Shown here: in pieces, positions 8,522 through 16,731 of the stretch
Layout: each line of letters begins with the position of its first letter
How positions within the stretch are numbered: the first letter of the stretch is position 1
Assembly: GCF_029218125.1 (NCBI RefSeq)
Contig: NZ_JARFXX010000002.1
Location: forward strand, 248,001 to 312,000
DNA from: Oscillibacter faecalis_A
GTDB taxonomy: Bacteria; Bacillota; Clostridia; Oscillospirales; Oscillospiraceae
Reading direction: 5' to 3'
Length of the DNA: 64,000 nt
The notes under the pieces: model-generated
Told to the model about the DNA's origin: nothing
The model's input: only the letters and a program-made list of their open reading frames with translations
Database searches by the model: none
Position numbers and translations under genes: made by a program

Positions 8522-8550
8522 ATTATACACGGGGCAGGCAGCATTGTCAA
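8522..8550 (-). promoter_or_regulatory. glnN promoter
   Basis: Minus strand: TTGACA (8550-8545), a 17-bp spacer, and TATAAT (8527-8522), a full consensus sigma-A promoter. It is back to back with the metK promoter. Confidence 0.9.
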
Positions 8551-8602
8551 GAGGTTTTTACCAAAAATAACAGAAAAATTTCAGGGAAATTGCCGAAAAC
8601 CC

Positions 8603-8631
8603 TTGACAATAGTAGGAGATACGATTACAAT
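8603..8631 (+). promoter_or_regulatory. metK promoter
   Basis: TTGACA (8603-8608), a 17-bp spacer and TACAAT (8626-8631), 20 bp before the SAM riboswitch. Confidence 0.9.
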
Positions 8632-8650
8632 AAAATCACAATTTCAAAGT

Positions 8651-8743
8651 CCCTTATCAAGAGTGGCGGAGGGAACGGCCCGATGAAACCACGGCAACCT
8701 GATGAATCAAGGTGCCAATTCCGGCGGAAACGACAGATGAGGA
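8651..8743 (+). promoter_or_regulatory. SAM-I (S-box) riboswitch of metK
   Basis: Contains the S-box conserved blocks in order: CTTATCAAGAGTGGCGGAGG, CCCGATGAAACC, CGGCAACC, AAGGTGCCAATTCC, and a closing GATGAG that pairs with the initial CTTATC to form P1. The family binds S-adenosylmethionine and turns the gene off. It is followed by a terminator, consistent with transcriptional control of metK. Confidence 0.95.
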
Positions 8744-8763
8744 GCGGAAAACGAAACGTTTCG

Positions 8764-8796
8764 CGCGCTCCCATGGCGGGAGTGCGTTTTGTTTTT
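8764..8796 (+). terminator. Riboswitch-controlled leader terminator of metK
   Basis: A nine-pair stem (CGCGCTCCC with GGGAGTGCG, one G-U pair) is followed by TTTTGTTTTT. It sits 40 bp before metK and would form when SAM stabilises P1. Confidence 0.88.
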
Positions 8797-8835
8797 CGTC
8801 CGGGAGGGGACAGCAAAAAAAGGAGAAGGACAACT

Positions 8836-10020
<1,185 letters not shown>

Positions 10021-10034
10021 AAAGAGCAATCTTG

Positions 10035-10065
10035 AGCGGGAGGTGACATGCCTCCCGCTTCTTTT
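10035..10065 (+). terminator. Terminator of metK
   Basis: A 9-bp stem AGCGGGAGG/CCTCCCGCT with a 7-base loop, followed by TCTTTT. Confidence 0.85.
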
Positions 10066-10099
10066 GCGGTCCGTGGCGGGGCTAAGTGACGCGGGTCCA

Positions 10100-10128
10100 T
10101 TGACCGCTTCGGCGGGATATGCTATAAT
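10100..10128 (+). promoter_or_regulatory. Promoter of the glycosyltransferase operon
   Basis: TTGACC (10100-10105), a 17-bp spacer and TATAAT (10123-10128), 29 bp before the next gene. Confidence 0.82.
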
Positions 10129-10157
10129 CACTCCGTATTCATGAAAGGAGGCGGCCT

Positions 10158-11171
10158 ATGCCTGCCATTTCTGTGATCGTGCCGGTGTATCAGGCGGAGC
10201 GGCTGCTGCCGCAGTGCGTGGAGAGCGTTCTGGGACAGACATTTTCCGATTGGGAGCTGCTGCTGGTGGACGATGGGAGCCGGGACGGTTCTCCGGCCCT
10301 GTGTGACGCCTATGCGGCGGGGGATGCCCGCGTCCGGGTCTTTCACAAGCCCAACGGTGGCGTGTCCAGCGCCCGCAATCTGGGGCTGGAGCAGGCACGG
10401 GGGCAGTGCATCGCATTTTTGGACGCGGATGACGCCCTTGTGCCCGCCGCGCTGGAAACACTGTGGTATCTCCGGGAAAAGGCCGGGGCGGACAGCGCAG
10501 GCTGCGCTCACCTGAATGTGTCCCCGACGGGGGAGGAGCGGACAGAGCAGCTGCTGCCCGCCGGCATTTACGAGCAGACCGGCCTCCGGGAGCATATCCT
10601 CTGGCCCCTGACCGGCGAACGGCTCAGGCCGCCGGTGTTCAACGGCTTCATCTGGCGCTTCCTATTTGACGCCGCTATCCTCCGGGAAAACGCCATCACC
10701 TTTGAGGGGGCGTATCTGGAGGACGAGCTGTTTTTGATGGAGTATTTTGCCAATGCCCGGCGTCTGGCCGTAACGGAAACGCCGCTGTACCGGTATCTTG
10801 AAAACCCCGCCTCCGCCACTCACCGCTATATGCCGGATTATCCGCAGGTTTTTGCCCGGTTTTTGGAGCGGAAGGCGGAGGTCGTGGAGCGGTACGGACT
10901 CTCCGCCGCCCGGCCTCAGTGGCGGGCCGACACGGTATGGGCAGGGTTGCTCATCGCCGTGGGGAACGAGTACGCGAAAAGCAACCCCAAATCCGCAAGG
11001 GAGAAACAGAAAACGGTGGAGGCCCTTTGTGCTCAGCCGGAATTTGCAAGAGCCATCCGGGAGCTTTGTCCCAAGGGCTTGGGCCGCAACAAGCAGATCG
11101 TGGCCGATCTCATCGGCAGCGGCCGCTTCGGTACGCTGACAGTCCTGTACCGCTTGAAAAACCGTATGTAA
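10158..11171 (+). CDS. Family 2 glycosyltransferase
   Basis: A 337-aa GT-A fold transferase. The N-terminal domain shows ISVIVPVYQAERLLPQCVES, the nucleotide-binding VDDGSRDGS, GGVSSARNLGL, and the metal-binding DADDA that matches the DxD motif. The sugar donor and acceptor cannot be read from sequence. AAAGGAGGCGG precedes the start. It is followed 9 bp later by an O-antigen ligase-like gene, so the pair probably works on a surface polysaccharide or glycolipid. There is no membrane segment, so the protein acts at the cytoplasmic face. Confidence 0.9.
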   Translation: MPAISVIVPVYQAERLLPQCVESVLGQTFSDWELLLVDDGSRDGSPALCDAYAAGDARVRVFHKPNGGVSSARNLGLEQARGQCIAFLDADDALVPAALETLWYLREKAGADSAGCAHLNVSPTGEERTEQLLPAGIYEQTGLREHILWPLTGERLRPPVFNGFIWRFLFDAAILRENAITFEGAYLEDELFLMEYFANARRLAVTETPLYRYLENPASATHRYMPDYPQVFARFLERKAEVVERYGLSAARPQWRADTVWAGLLIAVGNEYAKSNPKSAREKQKTVEALCAQPEFARAIRELCPKGLGRNKQIVADLIGSGRFGTLTVLYRLKNRM

Positions 11172-11180
11172 GGAGAACGT

Positions 11181-12695
11181 ATGACACTTTGGCAAACCAG
11201 CCTGACCTACCGGGTGTGGGTCTGGCTCTGTAATGTTTATGAGGACAGCGCCCTGCACCGCATTTTAGCGGCAGTTGGCCGCTGGTGCAGCGAGCAGATT
11301 GAGGATAGCCGCGTGCTGCGGCCCTTGTGCCGGGAGGGCGCGGTGGCCCGGGCGTGGCGGGAGAGCCTGCTGTGCAGGCTTCTGAGCGTTCTTGTCAATC
11401 TCCCGGGAACGCTGCTCCACGCATGGTACAAGGCGTGGAATTTGACATTTGAGGACAGCTTTTTTGCCCGCCTTGCCTTTGACATGGGGGACAACGCCTC
11501 TATCGCTCAGTTCTGGTGCATCGCAGCGCTGTGGTGTATTCCCTACGAGCGCTGGAACAACGCCTATAGCTTTTTGACAGGCGTTTTGCTGCTGCTGCTG
11601 TTTTACGCCGGGGCTATGCGGACGGGCCGCCGTCTGGATGTGGCCCGGATCGGCTTCTATCCGGCGCTGATGCTGGCTGCGGTGACGCTGGCCGTGACCT
11701 TCTCCTATGCGCCGGGGCTGTCCGCCCGGTTTTTGATCTACCATGTGTCCGCCGCGCTGCTGACGCTCATCACCGTCAGCGCTGTGCGGAATGGGGAGGA
11801 CCTGAAGCGCCTGTGCGCCGGGGCGGCGGTCTGCGTAGGCGGTACCGGAGCCTACGGCATCGTCCAGCGGCTTCAGGGCGTGAAGGTGAACCCCTCCTAT
11901 GTGGATCTGAAGGTCAACGCCGGAATGCCGGGGCGGGTCTACTCCATTTTCGATAACCCTAATACCTTCGCGCAGGTATTGCTGCTGCTGCTGCCGCTGG
12001 TGCTGGCGCTGGTCATTACGGCGAAGCACTGGCAGTGGAAGGTCATCGCCGCCGGTATTTTTTGCGTGGGAGGCATGGCCATGGCTATGACGTATTCCCG
12101 TGCGGCGTGGGTGGGTCTTGCCTGCTCCATGGCGGTGTTCGTATTTTTGTGGAAGCCGAAGCTGATTCCCGCCTTTATCGCCCTGTGTGTGCTGGCAGTG
12201 CCCTTCCTGCCCACCACGGTGCTGAACCGCATCCTCACCATTACCAATACGGCGGATTCCTCCACCTCCAGCCGGGTGTCCCTTTACCGGGCGGCCATTG
12301 AGGTCATTAAGCGCTCGCCCCTGACCGGCGCGGGCCTCGGCACCGCCGCCACGCAGGAGTACATCCGGGAGTTCAACCTCTATCATGACAAGGCCCCCTT
12401 TGTCCACGCCCACAACTTCTATCTGGAGGTCTGGATTCAAACGGGTCTTTTGGGCGTGTGCAGCTTTGTGGGCTCTATGCTCTGGAATATCAAAAATGCC
12501 GCTCGCGCTGCGCGGCACAGCGGTCCCTCCGTGGGTCGGACGGTGGCGGTGGCCGCCGCCTCCGCCATGTGCGGCGCCATGGTCTGCGGCCTTGCGGACT
12601 TCCTCTGGAACTACCCCCGGGTGCTGTGCATTTTCTGGTTCACCTTCGCCATGGCGCTGGCAGGCGTCAAGGTCTGCGGACTGGAAGCGGCATAA
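11181..12695 (+). CDS. O-antigen ligase/polymerase-like membrane protein (Wzy/WaaL family)
   Basis: A 504-aa protein with about ten hydrophobic segments. The mid-region RVYSIFDNPNTFAQVLLLLL and the later TYSRAAWVGL, followed by GAGLGTAATQEYI and HAHNFYLEVWIQTG, are the Wzy_C/O-antigen ligase pattern with the large extracytoplasmic loop. The family joins or polymerises lipid-linked glycans at the outer membrane-leaflet side. In a Gram-positive context this suggests surface polysaccharide or protein glycosylation. It is cotranscribed with the glycosyltransferase 9 bp upstream and has a TAAGGAGAAC site. Confidence 0.85.
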   Translation: MTLWQTSLTYRVWVWLCNVYEDSALHRILAAVGRWCSEQIEDSRVLRPLCREGAVARAWRESLLCRLLSVLVNLPGTLLHAWYKAWNLTFEDSFFARLAFDMGDNASIAQFWCIAALWCIPYERWNNAYSFLTGVLLLLLFYAGAMRTGRRLDVARIGFYPALMLAAVTLAVTFSYAPGLSARFLIYHVSAALLTLITVSAVRNGEDLKRLCAGAAVCVGGTGAYGIVQRLQGVKVNPSYVDLKVNAGMPGRVYSIFDNPNTFAQVLLLLLPLVLALVITAKHWQWKVIAAGIFCVGGMAMAMTYSRAAWVGLACSMAVFVFLWKPKLIPAFIALCVLAVPFLPTTVLNRILTITNTADSSTSSRVSLYRAAIEVIKRSPLTGAGLGTAATQEYIREFNLYHDKAPFVHAHNFYLEVWIQTGLLGVCSFVGSMLWNIKNAARAARHSGPSVGRTVAVAAASAMCGAMVCGLADFLWNYPRVLCIFWFTFAMALAGVKVCGLEAA

Positions 12696-12720
12696 TGCCG
12701 CGCTTGCGGGATGATTAAAG

Positions 12721-12940
12721 CAGCCGTGTCCCGTAGGGGACACGGCTGAGACTGTTGTTAAAGTGGTAAATTTTCAGCAACGGTAAGGAAGAGTGTGCGC
12801 GGGAAACCCAAGAAGGGTGTCCTGCGCCATTGAGATCAACAGTTTTCAGAACTTTTTTAAAGTTCTGAAAACTTGTTCAGCGGGGCGAAAAGACTTTTTC
12901 GACACGCTGAGCCGTGTCTCATGTGGGACACGGCTGCTTT
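12721..12940 (+). mobile_element. 161-bp repeat element, copy 1, between two copies of a terminator hairpin
   Basis: The core at 12749-12909 matches the core at 21161-21321 in inverse orientation, with about 13 differences over 161 positions counted by eye and no gaps. The core ends are imperfect inverted repeats (GTCGAAAAAG-like). It contains a long internal palindrome (AGTTTTCAGAACTTT and complement, 12840-12872). It is flanked on each side by a related 28-base hairpin (12721-12748 and about 12909-12936). Only the right copy is followed by a T tract. No protein is encoded. It looks like a small non-autonomous element inserted at the transcription terminator of the upstream gene. Confidence 0.75.
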
Positions 12941-12953
12941 TTCCTTTGCGCGC

Positions 12954-13256
12954 TCAATTCTGCCCCGCTTTTTGGGCGGGATAGGGGATGAAATAGGGCT
13001 GGGTACCCCGCTCCGTTAGCTTTTGCTCCAGCCATGCCTTCACGGCCTCCACCCCCTCCTCCGTCCACGGAAACGTCTGGGATTCCACATCCTTGGCCAG
13101 CTCAAAGCTGGTGTTTTCGTATACCCAGACTGTGAGCATACCGTCCCCGTCCGTCCATCCGTCCCGCTTGAAGCGGTAGCGGAACGTGCCGACACTGCCG
13201 GGATAAATGGCGGCCTTTGTGAAAAAAGCCATGTTCAGAAAGTCAAAATGTCCCAT
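12954..13256 (-). CDS. Hypothetical 100-aa protein
   Basis: Not assigned to a family. The start at 13256 is chosen because AAGGAG lies about 10 bases upstream and a consensus-like promoter precedes it. The sequence is mixed alpha/beta with many aromatics (GTFRYRFKRDGWTDG, LTVWVYENTSFEL) and no signal peptide or membrane segment. It is divergent from the phosphodiesterase gene at 13375. The short gap and paired promoters suggest possible shared regulation, but nothing shows a functional link. Confidence 0.75.
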   Translation of the reverse strand: MGHFDFLNMAFFTKAAIYPGSVGTFRYRFKRDGWTDGDGMLTVWVYENTSFELAKDVESQTFPWTEEGVEAVKAWLEQKLTERGTQPYFIPYPAQKAGQN

Positions 13257-13285
13257 GCCTTGCGCTCCTTGTGCTTGATAGAACC

Positions 13286-13350
13286 AGTATATCACAGTGG
13301 CGGCATTTTCGCAACGCCGCCTTGCGGAGCAGAGGGAAACGCGGTATACT
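13286..13350. promoter_or_regulatory. Divergent promoter pair
   Basis: Minus strand: TTGCGA (13314-13309), 17-bp spacer, TATACT (13291-13286), for the hypothetical gene ending at 12954. Plus strand: TTGCGG (13322-13327), 17-bp spacer, TATACT (13345-13350), for the phosphodiesterase. The two -35 boxes are only 7 bp apart, so the two promoters may interfere. Confidence 0.75.
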
Positions 13351-13374
13351 GAGGCAAAAGGGAGGGAGAGCGCT

Positions 13375-13860
13375 GTGCGTTATCTGGTATTGTCGGATTC
13401 CCACGGAAACATTGCCAACATGGAAACGGCGGTGGAGCGGGAACGGCCCGACGGAATTTTACATTTGGGGGACTGCTGGCGGGATGCGGAACGCCTTGCG
13501 GAGCGGTATCCGGACATCCTCATGGAGCACGTTCCCGGCAACTGCGACTGCCGCCCGGAGGAGCCGCTGGAAAAATTGGCGATTTTAGGGGACTGCCGGG
13601 TGCTGCTCTGCCACGGCCATACCTACGGTGTGAAAACGTCGCTGCTGGCGGCGGGACTGAAGGCGGAGCAGGACCGGCTGGACGCTTTTTTGTTCGGACA
13701 CACCCATAAGCCGCTGGTGGACCGGCGGGGCCGGACGCTGTTCCTGAACCCCGGCAGCATCGGCACCGGTCTGCGGCCCACCTACGGCATACTGACTGTG
13801 GAGGGCAATCGGCTGGACGGACGCACCGTATTTCTGGACGCCCCGGCGGCGGGAAAATAA
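13375..13860 (+). CDS. YfcE/MJ0936-type metallophosphodiesterase
   Basis: A 161-aa calcineurin-like phosphoesterase. The metal ligands are in the usual order: DSHGN (residues 7-11), LGD, GNCD, the histidine of CHGHTYG, and the C-terminal FGHTHKP. The family hydrolyses phosphodiester bonds with two metal ions; the natural substrate is usually unknown. The start is GTG at 13375 with AAAGGGAGGGAG upstream. A longer frame from 13297 crosses the promoter and is rejected. Confidence 0.92.
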   Translation: MRYLVLSDSHGNIANMETAVERERPDGILHLGDCWRDAERLAERYPDILMEHVPGNCDCRPEEPLEKLAILGDCRVLLCHGHTYGVKTSLLAAGLKAEQDRLDAFLFGHTHKPLVDRRGRTLFLNPGSIGTGLRPTYGILTVEGNRLDGRTVFLDAPAAGK

Positions 13861-13905
13861 AGTTCGATATTAGCAATTTTAATAGTTAAAAGTTGCTTTT
13901 CTGAT

Positions 13906-13934
13906 TTTACAAAGGTGCACCTATCTGGTATAAT
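13906..13934 (+). promoter_or_regulatory. Promoter of the F420-ligase-like gene
   Basis: TTTACA (13906-13911), a 17-bp spacer, and TATAAT (13929-13934) with an extended TG element before it. Confidence 0.85.
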
Positions 13935-14010
13935 AAAACAGCTGTGGGCTGCGGCCCCGGCAGAATTCAACAAATAATTTGCCGCCGCAGGCGGCGGAAT
14001 GGAGAATGCT

Positions 14011-15213
14011 ATGAGCCGTATGGTCGGTACTGTTTCCCGGGGTGTTCGGGCGCCTATTATCCGCAGCGGCGATGATCTGGTGGAGATCGTCACCCAGTCC
14101 GTTCTGGAGGCTGCCGCACAGCCGGAGGATGGCTTTACCATCCGCGACCGGGATGTTGTAGCCATGACCGAGGCCATTGTGGCCCGCGCACAGGGCAACT
14201 ATGCCTCTACCGATGATATTGCCGCCGACGTCCGCGCCAAGCTGGGCGGTGAGACCGTGGGTGTCATTTTCCCCATCCTCAGCCGCAACCGCTTTGCCAT
14301 CTGCCTGCGGGGCATTGCCAAGGGCGCAAAGAAGATCGTCCTTATGCTCAGCTACCCCTCCGATGAGGTAGGCAACCATCTTATTGACCCGGACCTCATG
14401 GACGAGAAGGGCGTGGACCCCTACCGGGATGTGCTGACGCTGGAGCAGTACAGGGAGCTGTTCGGCTACACCGTGCACCCCTTCACTGGTGTGGACTATG
14501 TGGCCTATTACATGGACCTGATTCGGGACTGCGGCGCCGAGGTGGAGGTGGTGTTTGCCAATGACGCCAAGGCCATCCTGCCCTATACGAAGAACATCAT
14601 CAACTGCGACATCCATACCCGCAAGCGCACCAAGCGCCGCCTGCTGGCCGCCGGTGCGGAGAAGGTCTATTCTCTGGACGAGCTTCTCACCGCGCCTGTC
14701 AATGGCAGCGGCTATAATGAGAAATACGGCCTTCTTGGCACCAATAAGGCTACCGAGGATACGGTGAAGCTGTTCCCTCGGGATTGTCAGGGGCTTGTGG
14801 AGGCCATTGCCAAGAAGCTCTATGACGCCACCGGCAAGCACGTGGAGGTCATGGTTTACGGCGACGGAGCCTTCAAGGACCCTGTGGGCAAGATCTGGGA
14901 GCTGGCGGACCCCGTGGTGTCTCCCGCTTATACCGCGGGGCTGGAGGGCACGCCCAACGAACTGAAGCTGAAGTATCTGGCAGACAATGACTTCGCCGCC
15001 CTCAACGGCGAGGAGCTGCGCCAGGCCATCAAGGGCCGCATCGCCGCTAAGGACGGAAGTTCTCTGGTGGGCAACATGGTCTCCGAGGGCACAACCCCCC
15101 GCCGCCTGACGGACCTCATCGGCTCTTTGTGCGATCTGACCTCCGGCTCCGGCGATAAGGGCACCCCCATCGTCTACATTCAGGGCTATTTCGATAACTA
15201 TACCAACGATTGA
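14011..15213 (+). CDS. Coenzyme F420-0:L-glutamate ligase-like protein (CofE family)
   Basis: A 400-aa protein resembling the CofE domain: TVSRGVRAPIIRSGDDLVEI near the start, RDRDVVAMTEAIVARAQG, a central FANDAKAILPYTKNIIN, and a C-terminal VGNMVSEGTTPRRLTDLIG. CofE adds glutamate to F420-0 in methanogens and actinobacteria. No other F420 gene is seen in the window, and Clostridia mostly lack F420, so the substrate here is probably another gamma-glutamylated or acidic compound. The start at 14011 has GGAG at proper spacing; the in-frame ATG at 13999 is less likely. It is a single-gene unit with its own promoter and terminator. Confidence 0.78.
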   Translation: MSRMVGTVSRGVRAPIIRSGDDLVEIVTQSVLEAAAQPEDGFTIRDRDVVAMTEAIVARAQGNYASTDDIAADVRAKLGGETVGVIFPILSRNRFAICLRGIAKGAKKIVLMLSYPSDEVGNHLIDPDLMDEKGVDPYRDVLTLEQYRELFGYTVHPFTGVDYVAYYMDLIRDCGAEVEVVFANDAKAILPYTKNIINCDIHTRKRTKRRLLAAGAEKVYSLDELLTAPVNGSGYNEKYGLLGTNKATEDTVKLFPRDCQGLVEAIAKKLYDATGKHVEVMVYGDGAFKDPVGKIWELADPVVSPAYTAGLEGTPNELKLKYLADNDFAALNGEELRQAIKGRIAAKDGSSLVGNMVSEGTTPRRLTDLIGSLCDLTSGSGDKGTPIVYIQGYFDNYTND

Positions 15214-15227
15214 TTTTCTGAAATACG

Positions 15228-15268
15228 AAAGCAGCAAAGCCGCCCATTGGGCGGCTTTGCTGCTTTAT
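15228..15268 (+). terminator. Terminator of the F420-ligase-like gene
   Basis: An 18-bp perfect stem (AAAGCAGCAAAGCCGCCC and complement) with a 3-base loop. It is symmetrical enough to serve the opposing small gene as well. Confidence 0.88.
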
Positions 15269-15288
15269 TGAATGTGTATTTACCGGAA

Positions 15289-15453
15289 TCACTGCCATTC
15301 GATTTTTCCGTTTTTTGCTTCGTAGTCTGCCACGGCATTTCGAATCAAAATCAGGATTTGACTGTTGGCGGAGCGGCCCTCATAATCCGCCACGATATGC
15401 AGTTTGTGCAGCAGTTCCTCATCAATGCGAATGGAAAGACTTTTGATGGCCAT
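15289..15453 (-). CDS. Small ribbon-helix-helix (Arc/MetJ-type) DNA-binding protein
   Basis: A 54-aa protein. The N-terminal strand MAIKSLSIRIDEELLHKL and the turn YEGRSANSQILILIRNAV follow the ribbon-helix-helix pattern of Arc and of antitoxins. GAGGTG precedes the ATG. It is transcribed away from a 53-aa protein gene. Two similar operator-like palindromes lie in the shared AT-rich intergenic region, so autoregulation is likely. No toxin gene sits directly beside it in the same direction, so calling it an antitoxin is not justified. Confidence 0.85.
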   Translation of the reverse strand: MAIKSLSIRIDEELLHKLHIVADYEGRSANSQILILIRNAVADYEAKNGKIEWQ

Positions 15454-15468
15454 AAAAGCACCTCTTAG

Positions 15469-15539
15469 TAGATATGTTTTATATTTACATTAGGCTCACT
15501 TTGGCTTATAATGCTTCGTATAGATATAAAATATATCTA
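15469..15539. promoter_or_regulatory. Promoter with two operator-like inverted repeats
   Basis: Plus-strand promoter TTTACA (15484-15489), 17-bp spacer, TATAAT (15507-15512). Two 19-bp sites share the plan TAGATAT-N5-ATATYTA. One at 15469-15487 overlaps the -35 box (one mismatch in the right arm). One at 15521-15539, just after the -10 box, has 8-bp perfect arms. This region is much richer in A+T than its surroundings. Binding by the divergent ribbon-helix-helix protein is inferred. Confidence 0.65.
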
Positions 15540-15568
15540 AAATATGTTCTTTTTTAGGAGGCACTCTT

Positions 15569-15730
15569 ATGACGGACTACAAGACCATGTACTTGCATTT
15601 GTTCAACCGCGTGTCAGATGCCGTAAGTGCGCTGGAGGCCATGAACTTCGGACAGGCAAAGGCGCTTTTGATTTGTGCACAGCAGGAGGCGGAGGAACGC
15701 TATTTAGAGCAGGGGAAAGCGGATAAATAA
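15569..15730 (+). CDS. Hypothetical 53-aa protein
   Basis: Begins MTDYKTMYLHLFNRVSDAVS and continues as a mostly helical, soluble sequence ending EQGKADK. A strong ribosome binding site (TAGGAGG) and a good promoter support expression. No family was recognised with certainty. It lies opposite the ribbon-helix-helix regulator and shares its operators, so it is probably a target of that regulator. Confidence 0.8.
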   Translation: MTDYKTMYLHLFNRVSDAVSALEAMNFGQAKALLICAQQEAEERYLEQGKADK

Positions 15731-15754
15731 CCGGGAGGGCGGCAGCCCTCCCGG
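15731..15754. terminator. Hairpin between convergent small genes
   Basis: CCGGGAGGG-6-CCCTCCCGG directly follows the 53-aa gene stop. There is no plus-strand T run; on the minus strand it is followed by TTATTTAT, so termination is plausible but weak. Confidence 0.5.
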
Positions 15755-15767
15755 ACATTCGTTGTAT

Positions 15768-16145
15768 TTACAAAATCAGCAGCAGGCCCAGCGCTACCAG
15801 AAGCTCCTCGTCCGCCTTTTCACGGAACAGAAAGTACAGCAGGCCCAGCAAGAGCAGGTCTCCGGCGTCCACACGGTCCAGATGAAGCTGGTCCAGCACC
15901 CGCCGCAGATACCCGGCGATACCCTCCGTGCCGCCGGAAAAGGGCGGAAAGGTGAAGGGGAGTTGCCCGCCGGGGGCGGATGGCTGCGGTCCATCGGGGC
16001 GAGGCCGTTCCTGTTCTTTATTGGGCGGCGTATTGGGCGGTGCACCGCCCTGCGGCGGGGGAGGCCCCGGCCCCCGGGCAGGGGCCTCCGGCTCCGTGAC
16101 CCGTGTATAGCTTCCATCATCCTGACGGATATAGCGGTTATACAT
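15768..16145 (-). CDS. Hypothetical proline-rich protein with hydrophobic C terminus
   Basis: A 125-aa protein: a polar start (MYNRYIRQDDGSYTRV), a long proline/glycine-rich linker at about residues 20-70, then a hydrophobic, leucine-rich end (GDLLLLGLLYFLF, LLVALGLLLIL) that could insert in or lie on the membrane. A GGGGGAGG site precedes the ATG. Its start overlaps the end of the upstream gene by 8 bp, so the two are translationally coupled. Function not recognised. Confidence 0.7.
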   Translation of the reverse strand: MYNRYIRQDDGSYTRVTEPEAPARGPGPPPPQGGAPPNTPPNKEQERPRPDGPQPSAPGGQLPFTFPPFSGGTEGIAGYLRRVLDQLHLDRVDAGDLLLLGLLYFLFREKADEELLVALGLLLIL

Positions 16146-16713
16146 GGTCCTCCCCCTTCAGCAGAAACTTTTTTCCCACCCGGAACAGGCGGGCCAACTG
16201 TAAGGCCCGTTCCACCTTTTCCTGCCGCTCCGGCTTCAGATAAGGCCGCAGGGCGAACAGCAGGCGGCGGGCGTTGCTATCCCGGTCGCCGCCTAACTCT
16301 CGGAGAATCGGCAAAAGGGAAGCAATGGTTTTCGGGTCGATGCTCCCAAGGCCGGAAAGAAAGCTGAGGTCCGGCCCACCGGGGGGCGGGGCCGCGTTGG
16401 GCGGCGCACCCCAGCCGCCGTTTCCACTATTCTGCCCCGGATTTTGCCCCGGCGCCGCACTGAAGAAATTTTCGGGTGGGGGAGGGCCGCCGCTCCGGGG
16501 TGCGCTCCATGCTCCGGCAGGGGTATTCTGCTCCGGCGAAGGCTGCTGGGGCGCCGCCTGATAGGGCTGCTGCAGGGGCGGTGTATTGGGCGGCGGTGTG
16601 CCGCCGCTGGTCTGCCCCTCGCCGCCCATGAGGGATTGGGCCATTTTCATGATCTGGTCCATGGCCTCCGGGTTGGAGAGGAGGCTGTTGAGCTTATCGT
16701 CAAACTCCGCCAC
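16138..16713 (-). CDS. Hypothetical protein with central Pro/Gly/Asn-rich linker
   Basis: A 191-aa protein. The N terminus (FDDKLNSLLSNPEAMDQIMK) is a helical segment, residues ~35-115 are a proline/glycine/asparagine-rich linker, and the C-terminal part (SGLGSIDPKTIASLLPILRE, then LLFALRPYLKPERQEKVERA) is helical again. The N-terminal 'LLSNPEAMDQIMKMAQSLMG' resembles small helical repeats in the neighbouring 85-aa protein. Middle gene of a three-gene minus operon. No known family. Confidence 0.72.
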   Translation of the reverse strand: MAEFDDKLNSLLSNPEAMDQIMKMAQSLMGGEGQTSGGTPPPNTPPLQQPYQAAPQQPSPEQNTPAGAWSAPRSGGPPPPENFFSAAPGQNPGQNSGNGGWGAPPNAAPPPGGPDLSFLSGLGSIDPKTIASLLPILRELGGDRDSNARRLLFALRPYLKPERQEKVERALQLARLFRVGKKFLLKGEDHV

Positions 16714-16731
16714 GGGGCCGGACCTCCTTTC

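Noticed and set aside
8590..8835. N-terminal 82-codon extension of metK
   Set aside because: This stretch is the promoter-proximal SAM riboswitch and terminator; MetK family start and ribosome binding site are at 8836.
12793..12984. 63-aa frame inside repeat copy 1
   Set aside because: Lies over the non-coding repeat core and its palindrome; not kept in the second copy.
15289..15453. Calling the RHH protein an antitoxin
   Set aside because: No adjacent toxin-like gene in the same operon; only the DNA-binding fold is supported.
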